Origin: Streptomyces sp. NBC_00523
Lineage (GTDB): Bacteria > Actinomycetota > Actinomycetes > Streptomycetales > Streptomycetaceae
Assembly (NCBI RefSeq): GCF_036346615.1
Contig: NZ_CP107836.1
Coordinates: 496,001 to 560,000, forward strand
Length of the DNA: 64,000 nucleotides
Direction of reading: 5' to 3'
Shown piece by piece: positions 36,310 to 45,198 of this stretch; position 1 is the first letter of the stretch, and each line of letters starts with the position of its first letter. Both the position numbers and the translations under genes were made by a program. The notes under the pieces are model-generated. The model was not told the origin of the DNA. It saw only the letters and a list, made by a program, of their open reading frames with translations, and did no database searches.

Positions 36310-36466
36310 GACTCCATCCTGGCCAACCGGACGGGTGGCCGCAATGACGGTTCCCTGTCACATTCGGACACCAGTGGGGCGGCCGGGTCCCGCGTCCGAG
36401 ATGCGGGCGCCGGGGCGCGCTGGTTCGCTGGGATGGACGGCTCTCCACCGAGAACCTGGAGTGATC

Positions 36467-36655
36467 ATGAGCGTTGCGGACGAGACCGGCGGCCGGGCCG
36501 AGCGCATCCGGGCGAAGGCCGAGGAGATGCGGGAGACCGCCGAACGCACATCGGACCCGCAGGAGCGGCAGCGCCTCCAGGACAAGGCCCGCCGGCTCCG
36601 GGAGCGGAGCGACCAGGTGACCACCAAGGGCGACCACGGGACGAACGCACTCTGA
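36467..36655 (+). CDS. DUF6381-like small charged protein
   Basis: This 62-residue, highly charged helical protein (AERIRAKAEEMRETAERTSDPQERQRLQDKARRLRERSDQ) resembles the small DUF6381-type proteins common in Streptomyces. GGAG lies 7 bases before the ATG at 36467. There is no signal or membrane segment. The function is unknown. It is isolated between the GlxA regulator (divergent) and a DUF6221-like gene (convergent). Confidence 0.8.
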   Translation: MSVADETGGRAERIRAKAEEMRETAERTSDPQERQRLQDKARRLRERSDQVTTKGDHGTNAL

Positions 36656-36671
36656 GCCGCCGGGCCTGCCG

Positions 36672-37079
36672 CTACTGGGTGAACCGGGGCAGCCACTTCA
36701 CCAGGTAGTCGGGGTGGCCCGCGTTCTCGGCGGCCAGCTGCCGGACCACGAAGCCCAGGCCGAAGGCCCGGCCGGAGGCGAAGTCGCGCTGCGGGCGGTC
36801 CACGTCGAGCGCGGCCACCTCGGCGTACTCGTCCAGGAGCACCCGGTGGGTCTCGATGCGCTGGAGCGTCCGGGCCGGGTCCTGGCGGACGATGTGCCGG
36901 TCGTAGGCGTGGCCGTGCGTGCGCAGGGTGAAGGCGATCGCACCGCCCCGGTCGTGGATCTCGCCGGGCGTCTCGGCCGGGCACCGCCATGCCTCGCCGC
37001 CGGCCGCCCGCGCGAGGTCTTCTTCCTCGTCCAGGCGCGCCCTGACGAAGGCGACGAGGTCGGAGTTGTCTGTCGTCAT
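36672..37079 (-). CDS. DUF6221-like protein
   Basis: This 135-residue soluble protein has the pattern DLVAFVRARLDEEEDLARAAGG...HIVRQDPARTLQRIETHRVLLDEYAEV, matching actinobacterial DUF6221 proteins. Several copies per genome are usual, some phage-linked. The function is unknown. The ATG at 37079 is chosen; a second in-frame ATG at 37091 immediately follows a GGAAGG box and is too close. No mobile-element signs flank it. Confidence 0.8.
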   Translation of the reverse strand: MTTDNSDLVAFVRARLDEEEDLARAAGGEAWRCPAETPGEIHDRGGAIAFTLRTHGHAYDRHIVRQDPARTLQRIETHRVLLDEYAEVAALDVDRPQRDFASGRAFGLGFVVRQLAAENAGHPDYLVKWLPRFTQ

Positions 37080-37146
37080 CTGGTTTCGCATCCTTCCGCT
37101 CGGCCCCACCCCCTGGGGGCCGAGCTGGACACTATCCCGACGCGGC

Positions 37147-37593
37147 TCAGTGGCTCCCGTCCACGGGTTCCAGTACGAACACGGGGATCTCCCGGTCCGT
37201 CTTCTTCTGGTAGTCGGCGTAGTCGGGGAACGCGTCGACCGCGCGCTCCCACCACTGGTCCTTCTCCGCGCCGGTGACCTCGCGTGCCGTCATGTCGCTG
37301 CGCACCGGGCCGTCCTGGAGCTCGGCGCGCGGTTCGGCCTTGAGGTTGTGGTACCAGACGGGGTGGGTCGGGGCGCCGCCCTGGGAGGCGACCACCGCGT
37401 AGCGGCCGTCGTGCTCGACGCGCATGAGGGGCGTCTTGCGGATCTTCCCGCTCTTGGCGCCCACGGTCGTCAGGACGATGACGGGCATGCCGCGCATCGT
37501 CGTCCCTTCCGTGCCGCCCGAGCTCTCGTACTGCTCGACCTGGTCGCGAACCCACTGGGAGGGGCTCGGCTCGTATTCGCCCTGGAGAGGCAT
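37147..37593 (-). CDS. F420-type deazaflavin-dependent nitroreductase family protein (Ddn-like)
   Basis: This 148-residue protein belongs to the Ddn/flavin-deazaflavin oxidoreductase family, which uses reduced F420 to reduce quinones or nitro compounds. Signatures: [50 protein letters not shown] and [40 protein letters not shown]. The ATG at 37593 gives the usual family length; the frame is open upstream to 37656 without homology. Confidence 0.9.
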   Translation of the reverse strand: MPLQGEYEPSPSQWVRDQVEQYESSGGTEGTTMRGMPVIVLTTVGAKSGKIRKTPLMRVEHDGRYAVVASQGGAPTHPVWYHNLKAEPRAELQDGPVRSDMTAREVTGAEKDQWWERAVDAFPDYADYQKKTDREIPVFVLEPVDGSH

Positions 37594-37709
37594 GCGTTCT
37601 GTCCCGTCGTCGGTCTGTCCGGCCGTGGCGACTCGTCGGCCGCGGCATCTCATCATGGCTTCAACGACTTCTGCGGCCGGGGTAATCCGCCCCGGCCGTC
37701 GTGTCGCGG

Positions 37710-38432
37710 TCAGGAGCCGCCGGTGCCCTCGGTGCCGTAGCGGACCGTGACCTGCTCGAAGCCCAGGGACTCGAGCAGGCCCTTGAGCATCGCGGTGGTG
37801 TTCTTCTCGGCGCGCTGCGCCAGGCCGCTCTCCTTCGCCGCGTCACCGATGTGGCGTGCGGCCAGCTTGTTGACGGCCTGCTCGCTGCCGGGGTTGTCGG
37901 AGAAGAAGTCGCCGAGCCGGTCGAGGAGGCCGCGCTGCTTGGACACCGCGTAGGAGCGGTCGGGGTCGAGCGCGGGCTTGCCGAGGACCGCGTGCGGGAG
38001 CCGGATCTCGGCGGTGGTGCGGTCCTTGTTCACGACCACTCCCCCGCTCGTCACCCGTCCGAGGTCGACGTACGCGGACACGGTGCCGGCGCCGACGTAC
38101 AGCGTGCGGCTGCCCCGGATCACGTCGGGGACGTACTTGGTGTCCTTCTCCAGGTCGACCACGACCTGGAAGTTGCCGGCCGCCGCCTCGTACCTGCTCA
38201 TGTCCTGGATCGACTTGAGCACCGCGGGGCCCGAACGGTCGTGGGTCTCCTCGCCGAAGATGTCGCCCAGGCCGGGCAGCAGGCTGAGGCGGGTGCCGAG
38301 GAACAGCAGGGCGAGCGCGGCCGCGGTCAGGGCGGCCGCACGGCCCCAGCGGCGGTTGCGACGGCGGCGCCGGCCGTCGTCGGCCGGGCCGGGCTTCGTG
38401 GACGGTTCTGTCGCCGGGTCGGTGGAGGTCAT
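37710..38432 (-). CDS. DUF4230 membrane-anchored protein
   Basis: This 240-residue protein has a basic N-terminus, one membrane helix at about residues 31-48 ([18 protein letters not shown]) and an extracytoplasmic DUF4230 domain ([32 protein letters not shown]...[14 protein letters not shown]). The function is unknown. Its start codon at 38432 lies inside a 21-bp palindrome and no ribosome site is visible upstream, so a leaderless transcript with a promoter-overlapping operator is possible. Confidence 0.88.
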   Translation of the reverse strand: MTSTDPATEPSTKPGPADDGRRRRRNRRWGRAAALTAAALALLFLGTRLSLLPGLGDIFGEETHDRSGPAVLKSIQDMSRYEAAAGNFQVVVDLEKDTKYVPDVIRGSRTLYVGAGTVSAYVDLGRVTSGGVVVNKDRTTAEIRLPHAVLGKPALDPDRSYAVSKQRGLLDRLGDFFSDNPGSEQAVNKLAARHIGDAAKESGLAQRAEKNTTAMLKGLLESLGFEQVTVRYGTEGTGGS

Positions 38433-38447
38433 ACGGTCCGTATGACC
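38427..38447. promoter_or_regulatory. 21-bp palindrome across the DUF4230 start codon
   Basis: GGTCATACGG (38427-38436) and CCGTATGACC (38438-38447) are perfect inverted arms around one base. The ATG of the DUF4230 gene sits inside the left arm. This is the form of a repressor site; the arms also resemble a symmetric promoter core. Confidence 0.6.
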
Positions 38448-38511
38448 CGGCCCGCCGGGTTCACGCCGGGCGGACCGCCCTTGGGCCAACTCCCGTGCCC
38501 ACAAAGGCCCC

Positions 38512-39027
38512 TCAGGCCCCGGTGACCCCGTCCAGCCGCTCGCGCACCAGGTCGGCGTGGCCGATGTGGCGCGCGTACTCCCCGATCATGTGGACGTGCA
38601 CGAGGCGCAGCGAGTACACCTCCCCGTCGTGGGTGAAGGTGTCGTCCAGCGAGGCTCCGGCGACGATCTCGTCGGCGAGCCGGCACTGCTCGATGAGCTG
38701 GGCGTAGTCCTCGGCGGCCGTGGCGGGGTCCAGGTCCTCGAAGTCCGCGTCCTTGCCCTTGGCCGGGTCGTACAGGGGCTCCAGGTCCTCCCCGGCGAAC
38801 CGCTGCCGGAACCAGGTGCGTTCGACCTTGGCCATATGGCGTACGAGCCCCAGCAGGGACAGGTTCGACGGCTCCACCGTCCGTTCGGCGAGCTGTTCAC
38901 CGGTGAGTCCGGCGCACTTCTGAAGAAGGGTCGAACGGAACCAGCCGAGATAGCCGGTGAGCATCTCCCGTTCGGCGGCGACGAGCGAGCCAGGTGTACG
39001 GGTGGCTGCGGGTGCGGTCCAAGTCAT
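38512..39027 (-). CDS. DinB-family protein (DUF664)
   Basis: This 171-residue DinB/YfiT-like four-helix protein has metal-ligand histidines in LSLLGLVRHMAKVERTWF, near residue 70, and in VHMIGEYARHIGHADLVRE near the C-terminus. DinB proteins bind a metal and include thiol S-transferases (mycothiol or bacillithiol dependent); this gene's substrate is not known. The ATG at 39027 has a weak ribosome site. Confidence 0.9.
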   Translation of the reverse strand: MTWTAPAATRTPGSLVAAEREMLTGYLGWFRSTLLQKCAGLTGEQLAERTVEPSNLSLLGLVRHMAKVERTWFRQRFAGEDLEPLYDPAKGKDADFEDLDPATAAEDYAQLIEQCRLADEIVAGASLDDTFTHDGEVYSLRLVHVHMIGEYARHIGHADLVRERLDGVTGA

Positions 39028-39069
39028 CCGGCGATCATGCACCCTGAACAGCTTTTCGTACGAATCGTT

Positions 39070-39852
39070 TTATCCGCGCATGCTGTAGTCGTCGCCGTCG
39101 GAGGCGGAGCGGGTCACGGACGTCGTGGCACCGCCGATGAGCCCGAGGACCAGGAAGAGGACCACCAGGGCCTTGCCCGCGGTGCTCATGATGAGCGGCC
39201 TGGTGGCGGAGCGGGGCTGCCCCTGCGGTACGGAGAGGTCGTCGTCGCCGAAGAGTCCCTTGGGGTAGGCGGGGCTGAGCAGGGAGAAGTAGGCGGAGAC
39301 CCGCATCTCGTAGCGCAGGGTGGCCGCCGTGGCCTCGAACAGCGGGCGCGGCATGCGCCCCAGGATCAGGGTGATGAGCCACCACAGGACCGCCAGGGCG
39401 GACCAGCCGGACGTGGCGAGGCCCTGCACGATCGCGGCGGGGATGACCAGGATCAGCCGGAAGAAGACGGCGAGCCGGTTCAGCCGCGTCGGGCGGACGT
39501 CGATGCGGACGGGGTAGTCCGGCGGCTGGGACAGGCTGAACGACGGGTAGCGGTCGACGAGGAGCATGGCGCTCGCGCCGACCCGGGTCCGGTAGGCCAG
39601 GACCTGGGCGAGGAAACGGTAGACGGGCCCGGGCAGCCGGCCGAGCGCCAGGGCGGCGAACCAGCCGAAGACGACGGTGAAGAAGGCCCCGATCTCCAGG
39701 AAGAACAGCACGATGAAGTGCGGGATCAGCAGGAGCAGCCGGAAGAACACGGTGAGCCGCCGCTGCCGGGCCGGCTCCACGACGTCCAGCACGGGCCGGA
39801 ACTCGTCGGCGTCCCCGGCGCGGGGCCCCGGGCTCCACTGGGCGTCGGTCAT
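39070..39852 (-). CDS. DUF4389 membrane protein
   Basis: This 260-residue membrane protein has two repeats of the DUF4389 unit, each with the pattern RLTVFFRLLLLIPHFIVLFFLEI...GRLPGPVYRFLAQVLAYRTRVGAS, and about five membrane helices; the last lies near residues 225-245. The function is unknown; the family is common in actinobacteria. AGAGGAG lies 6 bases before the ATG at 39852. A 15-bp hairpin follows the upstream VanZ-like gene. Confidence 0.9.
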   Translation of the reverse strand: MTDAQWSPGPRAGDADEFRPVLDVVEPARQRRLTVFFRLLLLIPHFIVLFFLEIGAFFTVVFGWFAALALGRLPGPVYRFLAQVLAYRTRVGASAMLLVDRYPSFSLSQPPDYPVRIDVRPTRLNRLAVFFRLILVIPAAIVQGLATSGWSALAVLWWLITLILGRMPRPLFEATAATLRYEMRVSAYFSLLSPAYPKGLFGDDDLSVPQGQPRSATRPLIMSTAGKALVVLFLVLGLIGGATTSVTRSASDGDDYSMRG

Positions 39853-39896
39853 GTCGCTCCTCTTCGGCGGTGACCGCGCGCCGGGCCCGCGATCCT

Positions 39897-39933
39897 GGCC
39901 ACCGGGGTGCCGGTGCGCGGCACCCCGGTGGCC
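39897..39933. terminator. Intrinsic terminator hairpin
   Basis: GGCCACCGGGGTGCC (39897-39911) pairs perfectly with GGCACCCCGGTGGCC (39919-39933) around a 7-base loop. It lies between the VanZ-like gene and the DUF4389 gene on the minus strand, so it ends the former. Confidence 0.85.
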
Positions 39934-40004
39934 TTCCACCGTCGACCCCCCGGACACGGTCCGCAATCGGTCACGGGCCGATCGGGTAGCCGTACCGCCG
40001 CAGG

Positions 40005-40637
40005 TCAGCGCTTGCGGGACCGGCCGCGCGCGGCCCTGCGGCGGACGCCGTTCCGCAGCCGCGACCAGGCGGACGCGGACCGCCCGGTGCGACGGGGCTC
40101 GGCCTTGGAGCGAGGCGTGGCCTTCGTACGGGGCGCGGTCTTCGTGCGGGGCTTCGGCTTCGTACGCGTGGCGGTCTTCGTGCGGGGCGCGGGCTCCGGG
40201 TCCTCAGCGAGGACGTGGTAGCGGTGGCTCAGCCGACGCCCCACCAGCACATAGGCCAGGAGGGCCCCCGCGGTGTTGAGGATGACGTCGTCCACGTCGA
40301 AGGCGCGGCCCCGGACGACCGCTCCCTGCACCAGCTCGATGAGGACGATGACCGCCGTGGTCAGCAGGAACATGCGGAGCATCCGGAGCCGTCGCGGTAT
40401 CAGGATGGGCAGCAGGATGCCGAAGGGCATGCCGAGCACCAGGTTGCCGCCGGCCTGCTTGCACGCCGCGAGGAACGTGTAGTCCTCGGCGTACTGCCGC
40501 AGGGAGCGGCCCGGGTGCAGGTTGGATTTCACGAGGTCCTCGGAGGCGGGCGACGGGGTGAGCGTCACCTTCGCCAGCACCACCGAGAATCCGACCATGG
40601 CCACGAAGGCGAGTACGAGGATGGAGACGCGCAGCAT
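40005..40637 (-). CDS. VanZ-family membrane protein with basic repeat tail
   Basis: This 210-residue protein has a VanZ-like domain with four membrane helices (LRVSILVLAFVAMVGFSVVLAKV; NLVLGMPFGILLPILI; MFLLTTAVIVLIELVQGAVV; AFDVDDVILNTAGALLAYVLVG, where the DVDDVILNTAG motif is diagnostic). The tail after residue 145 is a basic PRTKTATRTKPKPRTK-like repeat. VanZ proteins confer low-level teicoplanin resistance in some hosts; most have no assigned role. The ATG at 40637 has GGGGGCGG upstream; an in-frame ATG at 40700 would add 21 residues. Confidence 0.87.
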   Translation of the reverse strand: MLRVSILVLAFVAMVGFSVVLAKVTLTPSPASEDLVKSNLHPGRSLRQYAEDYTFLAACKQAGGNLVLGMPFGILLPILIPRRLRMLRMFLLTTAVIVLIELVQGAVVRGRAFDVDDVILNTAGALLAYVLVGRRLSHRYHVLAEDPEPAPRTKTATRTKPKPRTKTAPRTKATPRSKAEPRRTGRSASAWSRLRNGVRRRAARGRSRKR

Positions 40638-40829
40638 GAGCCGCCCCCATCCCTTGCGCCGGACCGTGTCCCGCTGAGGTCTTGCCGCCGCTGCGTCCAT
40701 GCGCCACGGATGCCCCGCGCACGCCGGACCACACCCCCGCGCCGTGCGGGCCGGGCCTTCCGGCGTCAGACTGGTCGCGACGGGCCGGTCCCGCATGGCC
40801 CGGCGCACCCGGACCGACGCGGAGGTCTC

Positions 40830-42359
40830 ATGACGGACGACCACGCCCACACCCCCCTGAACTGCCTGGTCACCGGCGCCAGCGGCTATATCGGCGGCCG
40901 CCTGGTCCCGGAGCTGCTGGCGGCCGGGCACCGGGTGCGGTGCCTGGCCCGCACCCCGGAGAAGCTGCGCGACCACCCCTGGGCCGGCGAGGTGGAGACG
41001 GTACGCGGCGATGTCACGGACGCGGCCTCGCTCGCCCCGGCGATGGAGGGCGTCGACGTGGCGTACTACCTGGTGCACGCGCTGACGACCGGGGCCGGAT
41101 TCGAGGAGACCGACCGGCGGGCGGCCACCGCCTTCGCGGAGCAGGCGCGGGCCGCCGGGGTCGGCCGCATCGTCTATCTGGGCGGCCTCACCCCCGAGGG
41201 CATGTCCGAGCAGGAGCTGTCGCCGCATCTGCGCTCCCGGGCCGAGGTCGGGCGCATCCTGCTGGACTCCGGCGTGCCGACGACCGCGCTGCGCGCCGCC
41301 GTCATCATCGGCTCGGGCTCCGCGTCCTTCGAGATGCTGCGCTATCTCACCGAGCGGCTGCCCGTGATGGTGACGCCGAGCTGGGTCTCGACGCGCATCC
41401 AGCCGATCGCCGTCCGCGATGTGCTGCGCTATCTGGTGGGCAGCGCCCGCATGCCCCGGGACGTGAACCGCACCTTCGACATCGGCGGCCCCGACGTCCT
41501 CACGTACCGGGACATGATGCAGCGTTACGCGGAGGTGGCGAAGCTGCCGCACCGGCTGATCCTGCCCGTGCCGATGCTGTCACCGGGTCTGTCCAGCCAC
41601 TGGGTCGGGCTCATCACGCCCGTGCCCGCGTCGATCGCCCGGCCGCTCGCCGAGTCCCTGCGGTACGAGGTGGTGTGCCGGGAGCACGACATCGCGGGGT
41701 ACGTCCCCGACGGCGCTGGGCAGCCCTTCGCCTTCGACACGGCGCTGCGCCTGGCGCTGCAACGCGTCCGGGAGGCCCGGGTCACCACCCGGTGGTCCTC
41801 CGCCTCGGTGCCGGGCGTGCCCAGCGACCCGCTGCCCACGGACCCCGACTGGGCGGGCGGCAGCCTGTACACGGATGTGCGCGAGCGCGAGGTGGACGCG
41901 TCGGCGGAGGCCCTGTGGCGGGTGGTGGAGGGCATCGGCGGGGAGCACGGCTGGTATTCGTTCCCGCTGGCCTGGGCGGTGCGCGGCTGGCTGGACCGGC
42001 TGGTGGGCGGCGTCGGCCTGCGGCGCGGCCGGCGCGACACGGACCGGCTGCGGGTGGGCGACTCGCTGGACTTCTGGCGGGTCGAGGAGATCGAGCCGGG
42101 GCGTTTGCTGCGGCTGCGGGCGGAGATGCGGCTGCCGGGCCCGGCCTGGCTGGAGATGTACGTGGAGCGGGACGGGGAGGGCCGGTCGCGCTACCGGCAG
42201 CGGGCCCTGTTCCATCCGCGCGGGCTGCTCGGGCACGCGTACTGGTGGAGCGTCTCGCCGTTCCACGCCGTGGTGTTCGGCGGGATGGCGCGCAACATCG
42301 CGCGGGCCGCGGAGAAGCGGACGTCACCCGGACGGGCGGTACCGGCGGTGTCGCCCTGA
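40830..42359 (+). CDS. NAD(P)-binding epimerase-like protein with DUF2867 domain
   Basis: This 509-residue protein has an N-terminal atypical short-chain dehydrogenase (CLVTGASGYIGGRLVPELLAAGHRVRCLART; catalytic YYLVHA and PEGMSE regions) and a C-terminal DUF2867 domain (EVDASAEALWRVVEGIGGEHGWYSFPLAWAVRGWLDRLVGG...FHPRGLLGHAYWW). A GGAGG box precedes the ATG. It is upstream of, and co-directional with, the photolyase gene, a conserved pairing in bacteria whose biochemical link is not known. Confidence 0.9.
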   Translation: MTDDHAHTPLNCLVTGASGYIGGRLVPELLAAGHRVRCLARTPEKLRDHPWAGEVETVRGDVTDAASLAPAMEGVDVAYYLVHALTTGAGFEETDRRAATAFAEQARAAGVGRIVYLGGLTPEGMSEQELSPHLRSRAEVGRILLDSGVPTTALRAAVIIGSGSASFEMLRYLTERLPVMVTPSWVSTRIQPIAVRDVLRYLVGSARMPRDVNRTFDIGGPDVLTYRDMMQRYAEVAKLPHRLILPVPMLSPGLSSHWVGLITPVPASIARPLAESLRYEVVCREHDIAGYVPDGAGQPFAFDTALRLALQRVREARVTTRWSSASVPGVPSDPLPTDPDWAGGSLYTDVREREVDASAEALWRVVEGIGGEHGWYSFPLAWAVRGWLDRLVGGVGLRRGRRDTDRLRVGDSLDFWRVEEIEPGRLLRLRAEMRLPGPAWLEMYVERDGEGRSRYRQRALFHPRGLLGHAYWWSVSPFHAVVFGGMARNIARAAEKRTSPGRAVPAVSP

Positions 42360-42425
42360 GCGGTGCGTCCCGGGGCGGCGGGGTAGCGGCAGCATGGCTG
42401 TCCCCGCCTCAACTGGAGTTGCGCC

Positions 42426-43799
42426 ATGACCGTTGCGGTCGTCCTGTTCACCGCCGACCTCCGTCTGCACGACCATCCGCCGCTGCACGCCGCGCTGGCG
42501 TCGGCCGACGAGATCGTGCCCCTGTTCGTCCGGGACAGCGCGATCGGGGAGGCGGGCTTCGACGCCCCGAACCGGCGCGCGTTCCTCGCGGACTGCCTGC
42601 GCGACCTGGACGCCGGACTGCGCGACCGGGGCGGCCGGCTGGTCGTCCGGTCCGGGGAGGTGGCCGAGGAGGTGTGCGCGGTCGCCTCGGAGACCGGTGC
42701 CGACGAGGTGCATGTGGCGGCCGGCGTCAGCGCGTACGCCCGGCGCCGCGAGGAGCGGCTGCGCGAGGCGCTGGAGGCGGACGGGCGCCGGCTGCGCGTC
42801 CACGACGGGGTGGTCACGGCGGTGGCGCCCGGCGCGGTGACGCCCGCCTCCTCGGACCACTTCGCCGTGTTCACCCCGTACTTCAGGCGCTGGGCGCAGG
42901 AGCGGCTGCGTGACGTGTTCGGCGCGCCGCGCACGGTCCGGGTGCCGGAGGGGCCGCGCTCCGAGAAGCTGCCGTCCCGCGGCGGCGTCTCCGGTGTGTC
43001 GGAAGGACTCGCGGCGGGCGGTGAGGAGGCGGGGCGCAAGGCGTTCACGGCCTGGCGGCGGCACGGGCTCGCCGGGTACGAGGACAGCCACGACGACCTT
43101 GCGGCGGACGGCACTTCACGCCTCTCGCCGCATCTGCACTTCGGCACCCTGTCCCCCGTGGAGCTGGTGCGCCGGTGCCGGGACGCGGGCGGCCCGGGGG
43201 CCGAGGCGTTCGTACGGCAGCTGTGCTGGCGGGAGTTCCACTACCAGGTCCTCGCGGCCCGGCCCGCCTCCTCGCACGCGAACTACCGCGACAAGCACGA
43301 CCGGTGGCGCTCCGAGGCGGACGCGGCCGACGAGGTCGAGGCATGGCGGCAGGGGCGCACCGGCTATCCGATGGTCGACGCCGCGATGCGCCAGCTGCGC
43401 CACGAGGGCTGGATGCACAACCGGGGCCGGCTGCTCACCGCCTCCTTCCTCACCAAGACGCTGTACGTGGACTGGCGCGTCGGGGCACGCCACTTCCTGG
43501 ACCTCCTGGTGGACGGCGACATCCCTAACAACCAGATGAACTGGCAGTGGATGGCGGGCACGGGCACCGACAGCCGCCCCAACCGGGTGCTCAACCCGGT
43601 CGTGCAGGGCAAGCGACTCGACCCGGACGGGGAGTACGTCCGGCGCTGGGTGCCGGAGCTGGCCAAGGTGTCCGGGTCCGCCGTGCACGAGCCGTGGAAG
43701 CTGCCGGACGCGGAGCGGGAGCGGCTGGGCTACCCGGAGCCCGTGGTGGAGCTGGCCGAGGGCCTGGCCCGGTTCCGGCAGGCGCGTGGGCTGGAGTGA
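42426..43799 (+). CDS. phr: Deoxyribodipyrimidine photolyase
   Basis: This 457-residue class I photolyase repairs cyclobutane pyrimidine dimers with light through FADH2 and an antenna chromophore. The N-terminal antenna domain begins VVLFTADLRLHDHPPL. The FAD domain shows FVRQLCWREFHYQVL, GYPMVDAAMRQLRHEGWMHNR and WQWMAGTGTDSRPNRVLNPVVQ. The gene is 66 bases downstream of the epimerase-like gene and overlaps the next gene by GTGA, so all three are probably one operon. Confidence 0.96.
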   Translation: MTVAVVLFTADLRLHDHPPLHAALASADEIVPLFVRDSAIGEAGFDAPNRRAFLADCLRDLDAGLRDRGGRLVVRSGEVAEEVCAVASETGADEVHVAAGVSAYARRREERLREALEADGRRLRVHDGVVTAVAPGAVTPASSDHFAVFTPYFRRWAQERLRDVFGAPRTVRVPEGPRSEKLPSRGGVSGVSEGLAAGGEEAGRKAFTAWRRHGLAGYEDSHDDLAADGTSRLSPHLHFGTLSPVELVRRCRDAGGPGAEAFVRQLCWREFHYQVLAARPASSHANYRDKHDRWRSEADAADEVEAWRQGRTGYPMVDAAMRQLRHEGWMHNRGRLLTASFLTKTLYVDWRVGARHFLDLLVDGDIPNNQMNWQWMAGTGTDSRPNRVLNPVVQGKRLDPDGEYVRRWVPELAKVSGSAVHEPWKLPDAERERLGYPEPVVELAEGLARFRQARGLE

Positions 43800-44482
43800 G
43801 GGGGCGGGAGCGCGTCGCGCTGTTGCTGCTGTCGGCGGCGTCCGGGGCGGCGGACGCGTTCGTCTTCCTCTGTGTCGGCCAGGTCTTCGCCGGGGTGATG
43901 ACCGGGAACCTGGTGCTGCTGGGCGCCTCGGCCGCCGGGGCGGGCGAGGAGGGCGTCGCGCTGCGGGTGGTCACCGCGCTGGTCTCGTACGGCTGCGGGG
44001 TGGCCGGCGCCGCGCTGGCCGGGGAGCGGATGTGGCGGCGGGTGCCGTTGATGCTGCTGGCCGAGGTGGTCCTGCTCGGGGCGGGGGCGGGGCTGTGGGC
44101 GGCCCGGCTGGTCACCTCGGACACGGACCGGCTGGGTCTGCTGGTGCTCATGGGGCTCGCGATGGGCATCCAGGGGCGGGTGCGGGCGACGCCCACGAAC
44201 TACTTCACCGGAACGCTGACCTCGCTCCTCGGCCGTCTCGCGGTGGGGGCGCGGCGGGGCGACGACGGCTGGGCGGCCGGGCGGCTGGCCGCCGTGGTGG
44301 CGGGGGCCGCGCTCGCGGCGCTGACCGTGCGGCTGTGGCGGGAGGGCGGTGCGATCGTGGCCGCGGCGCTGGCGGTGGCGGCGCTGCTGGTGGAGGCCGC
44401 GGCGGGGCCGGGACGGGCGGTGGCCGGGCCGGAAAAGGGGAAGCCCCGGCCGGATCGGGGGAATCCAGCCGGGGCGGCTTGA
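43796..44482 (+). CDS. DUF1275 (YoaK) membrane protein
   Basis: This 228-residue DUF1275/YoaK-family membrane protein has about six membrane helices, with the opening motif SAASGAADAFVFLCVGQVFAGVMTGNLVLLG. The function is unknown; the family is annotated as putative transporters. The GTG start at 43796 overlaps the photolyase stop, indicating coupled translation. Near the C-terminus, GCCCCGGC (44443-44450) pairs with GCCGGGGC (44468-44475), which could end the operon. Confidence 0.88.
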   Translation: MRGRERVALLLLSAASGAADAFVFLCVGQVFAGVMTGNLVLLGASAAGAGEEGVALRVVTALVSYGCGVAGAALAGERMWRRVPLMLLAEVVLLGAGAGLWAARLVTSDTDRLGLLVLMGLAMGIQGRVRATPTNYFTGTLTSLLGRLAVGARRGDDGWAAGRLAAVVAGAALAALTVRLWREGGAIVAAALAVAALLVEAAAGPGRAVAGPEKGKPRPDRGNPAGAA

Positions 44483-44606
44483 GTGGGGGCGCTCAGTGCG
44501 TCATCCACATATAGGTGAACGATAAACCATCACTGTCTGTTCCCCGTAATCCCGGCCCCGGACTGTGATCCAGGGCACGGGGCGGGCGGCCCGCAGGGCG
44601 TCTCAC

Positions 44607-44867
44607 TCACCGGGCGGCGGGCGCCTCGGTGCCGTAACGGCGGTGGAACTGCTCGATCCGGCCCGCCGTGTCCAGCACCTGCCGGGTGCCCGTGTAGAAG
44701 GGGTGGCTGGCCGACGAGGTCTCCACGTCGATGACGGGGTAGCTGCGGCCGTCCTCCCACGTCACGCGCCGGTCGGAGTCGGCGGTGGAACGGGTGAGGA
44801 AGGCGGTCCCGGCGGCGCGGTCACGGAAGACCACCGGACGGGAGACGGGGTGGATACGGGACTTCAT
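44607..44867 (-). CDS. rpmE2: Type B 50S ribosomal protein L31 (zinc-independent)
   Basis: This 86-residue L31 variant contains no cysteine, so it belongs to the C-minus form that replaces the zinc-binding L31 under zinc limitation. Signatures are [38 protein letters not shown] and [18 protein letters not shown] precedes the ATG. Paralogues of this type are normally repressed by Zur; the leader contains an AT-rich motif near 44931-44955 that loosely resembles a Zur box. Confidence 0.95.
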   Translation of the reverse strand: MKSRIHPVSRPVVFRDRAAGTAFLTRSTADSDRRVTWEDGRSYPVIDVETSSASHPFYTGTRQVLDTAGRIEQFHRRYGTEAPAAR

Positions 44868-45198
44868 GAGGCGTTCCTTCCTGGACGCGACGGTCGTACG
44901 CGGTGACGATCACGGACCCCGGACCCTAATGGGAACGGGATTCGTTTTCGTTCGTCCCGTACAACACGGCACCCCTCCCCCGCATTCCCGGCCGCCACGC
45001 ACCCGGCGACTTGCACCAACCGCCGCCAGCAGCAAGGCTGTTCGAAAAGGGATGGGCTACAGTCAGCCGCTGGCATATGCCGGATGCAAGACCGCATCGA
45101 GTGTTGCCAAACCACTTACGGGCCGCTTCCGGCTGTGCGAAAGTCGTATGCGGTCCACCCTTCGTCACTGGTTGTGCCGCCCTGTATCGGAGTACGAC
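44868..45198. other. Intergenic region between rpmE2 and SpoIIE phosphatase gene
   Basis: This 331-base divergent spacer should hold both promoters. The left third has an AT-richer patch (44931-44955) with imperfect dyad symmetry, a weak Zur-box candidate. I see no convincing open reading frame, tRNA or repeat in it. An in-frame ATG at 45148 could extend the SpoIIE gene but lacks a ribosome site. Confidence 0.5.

Noticed and set aside
36672..37079. DUF6221-like gene as evidence of a phage remnant
   Set aside because: This family occurs in phages, but no other phage gene or attachment repeat is adjacent.
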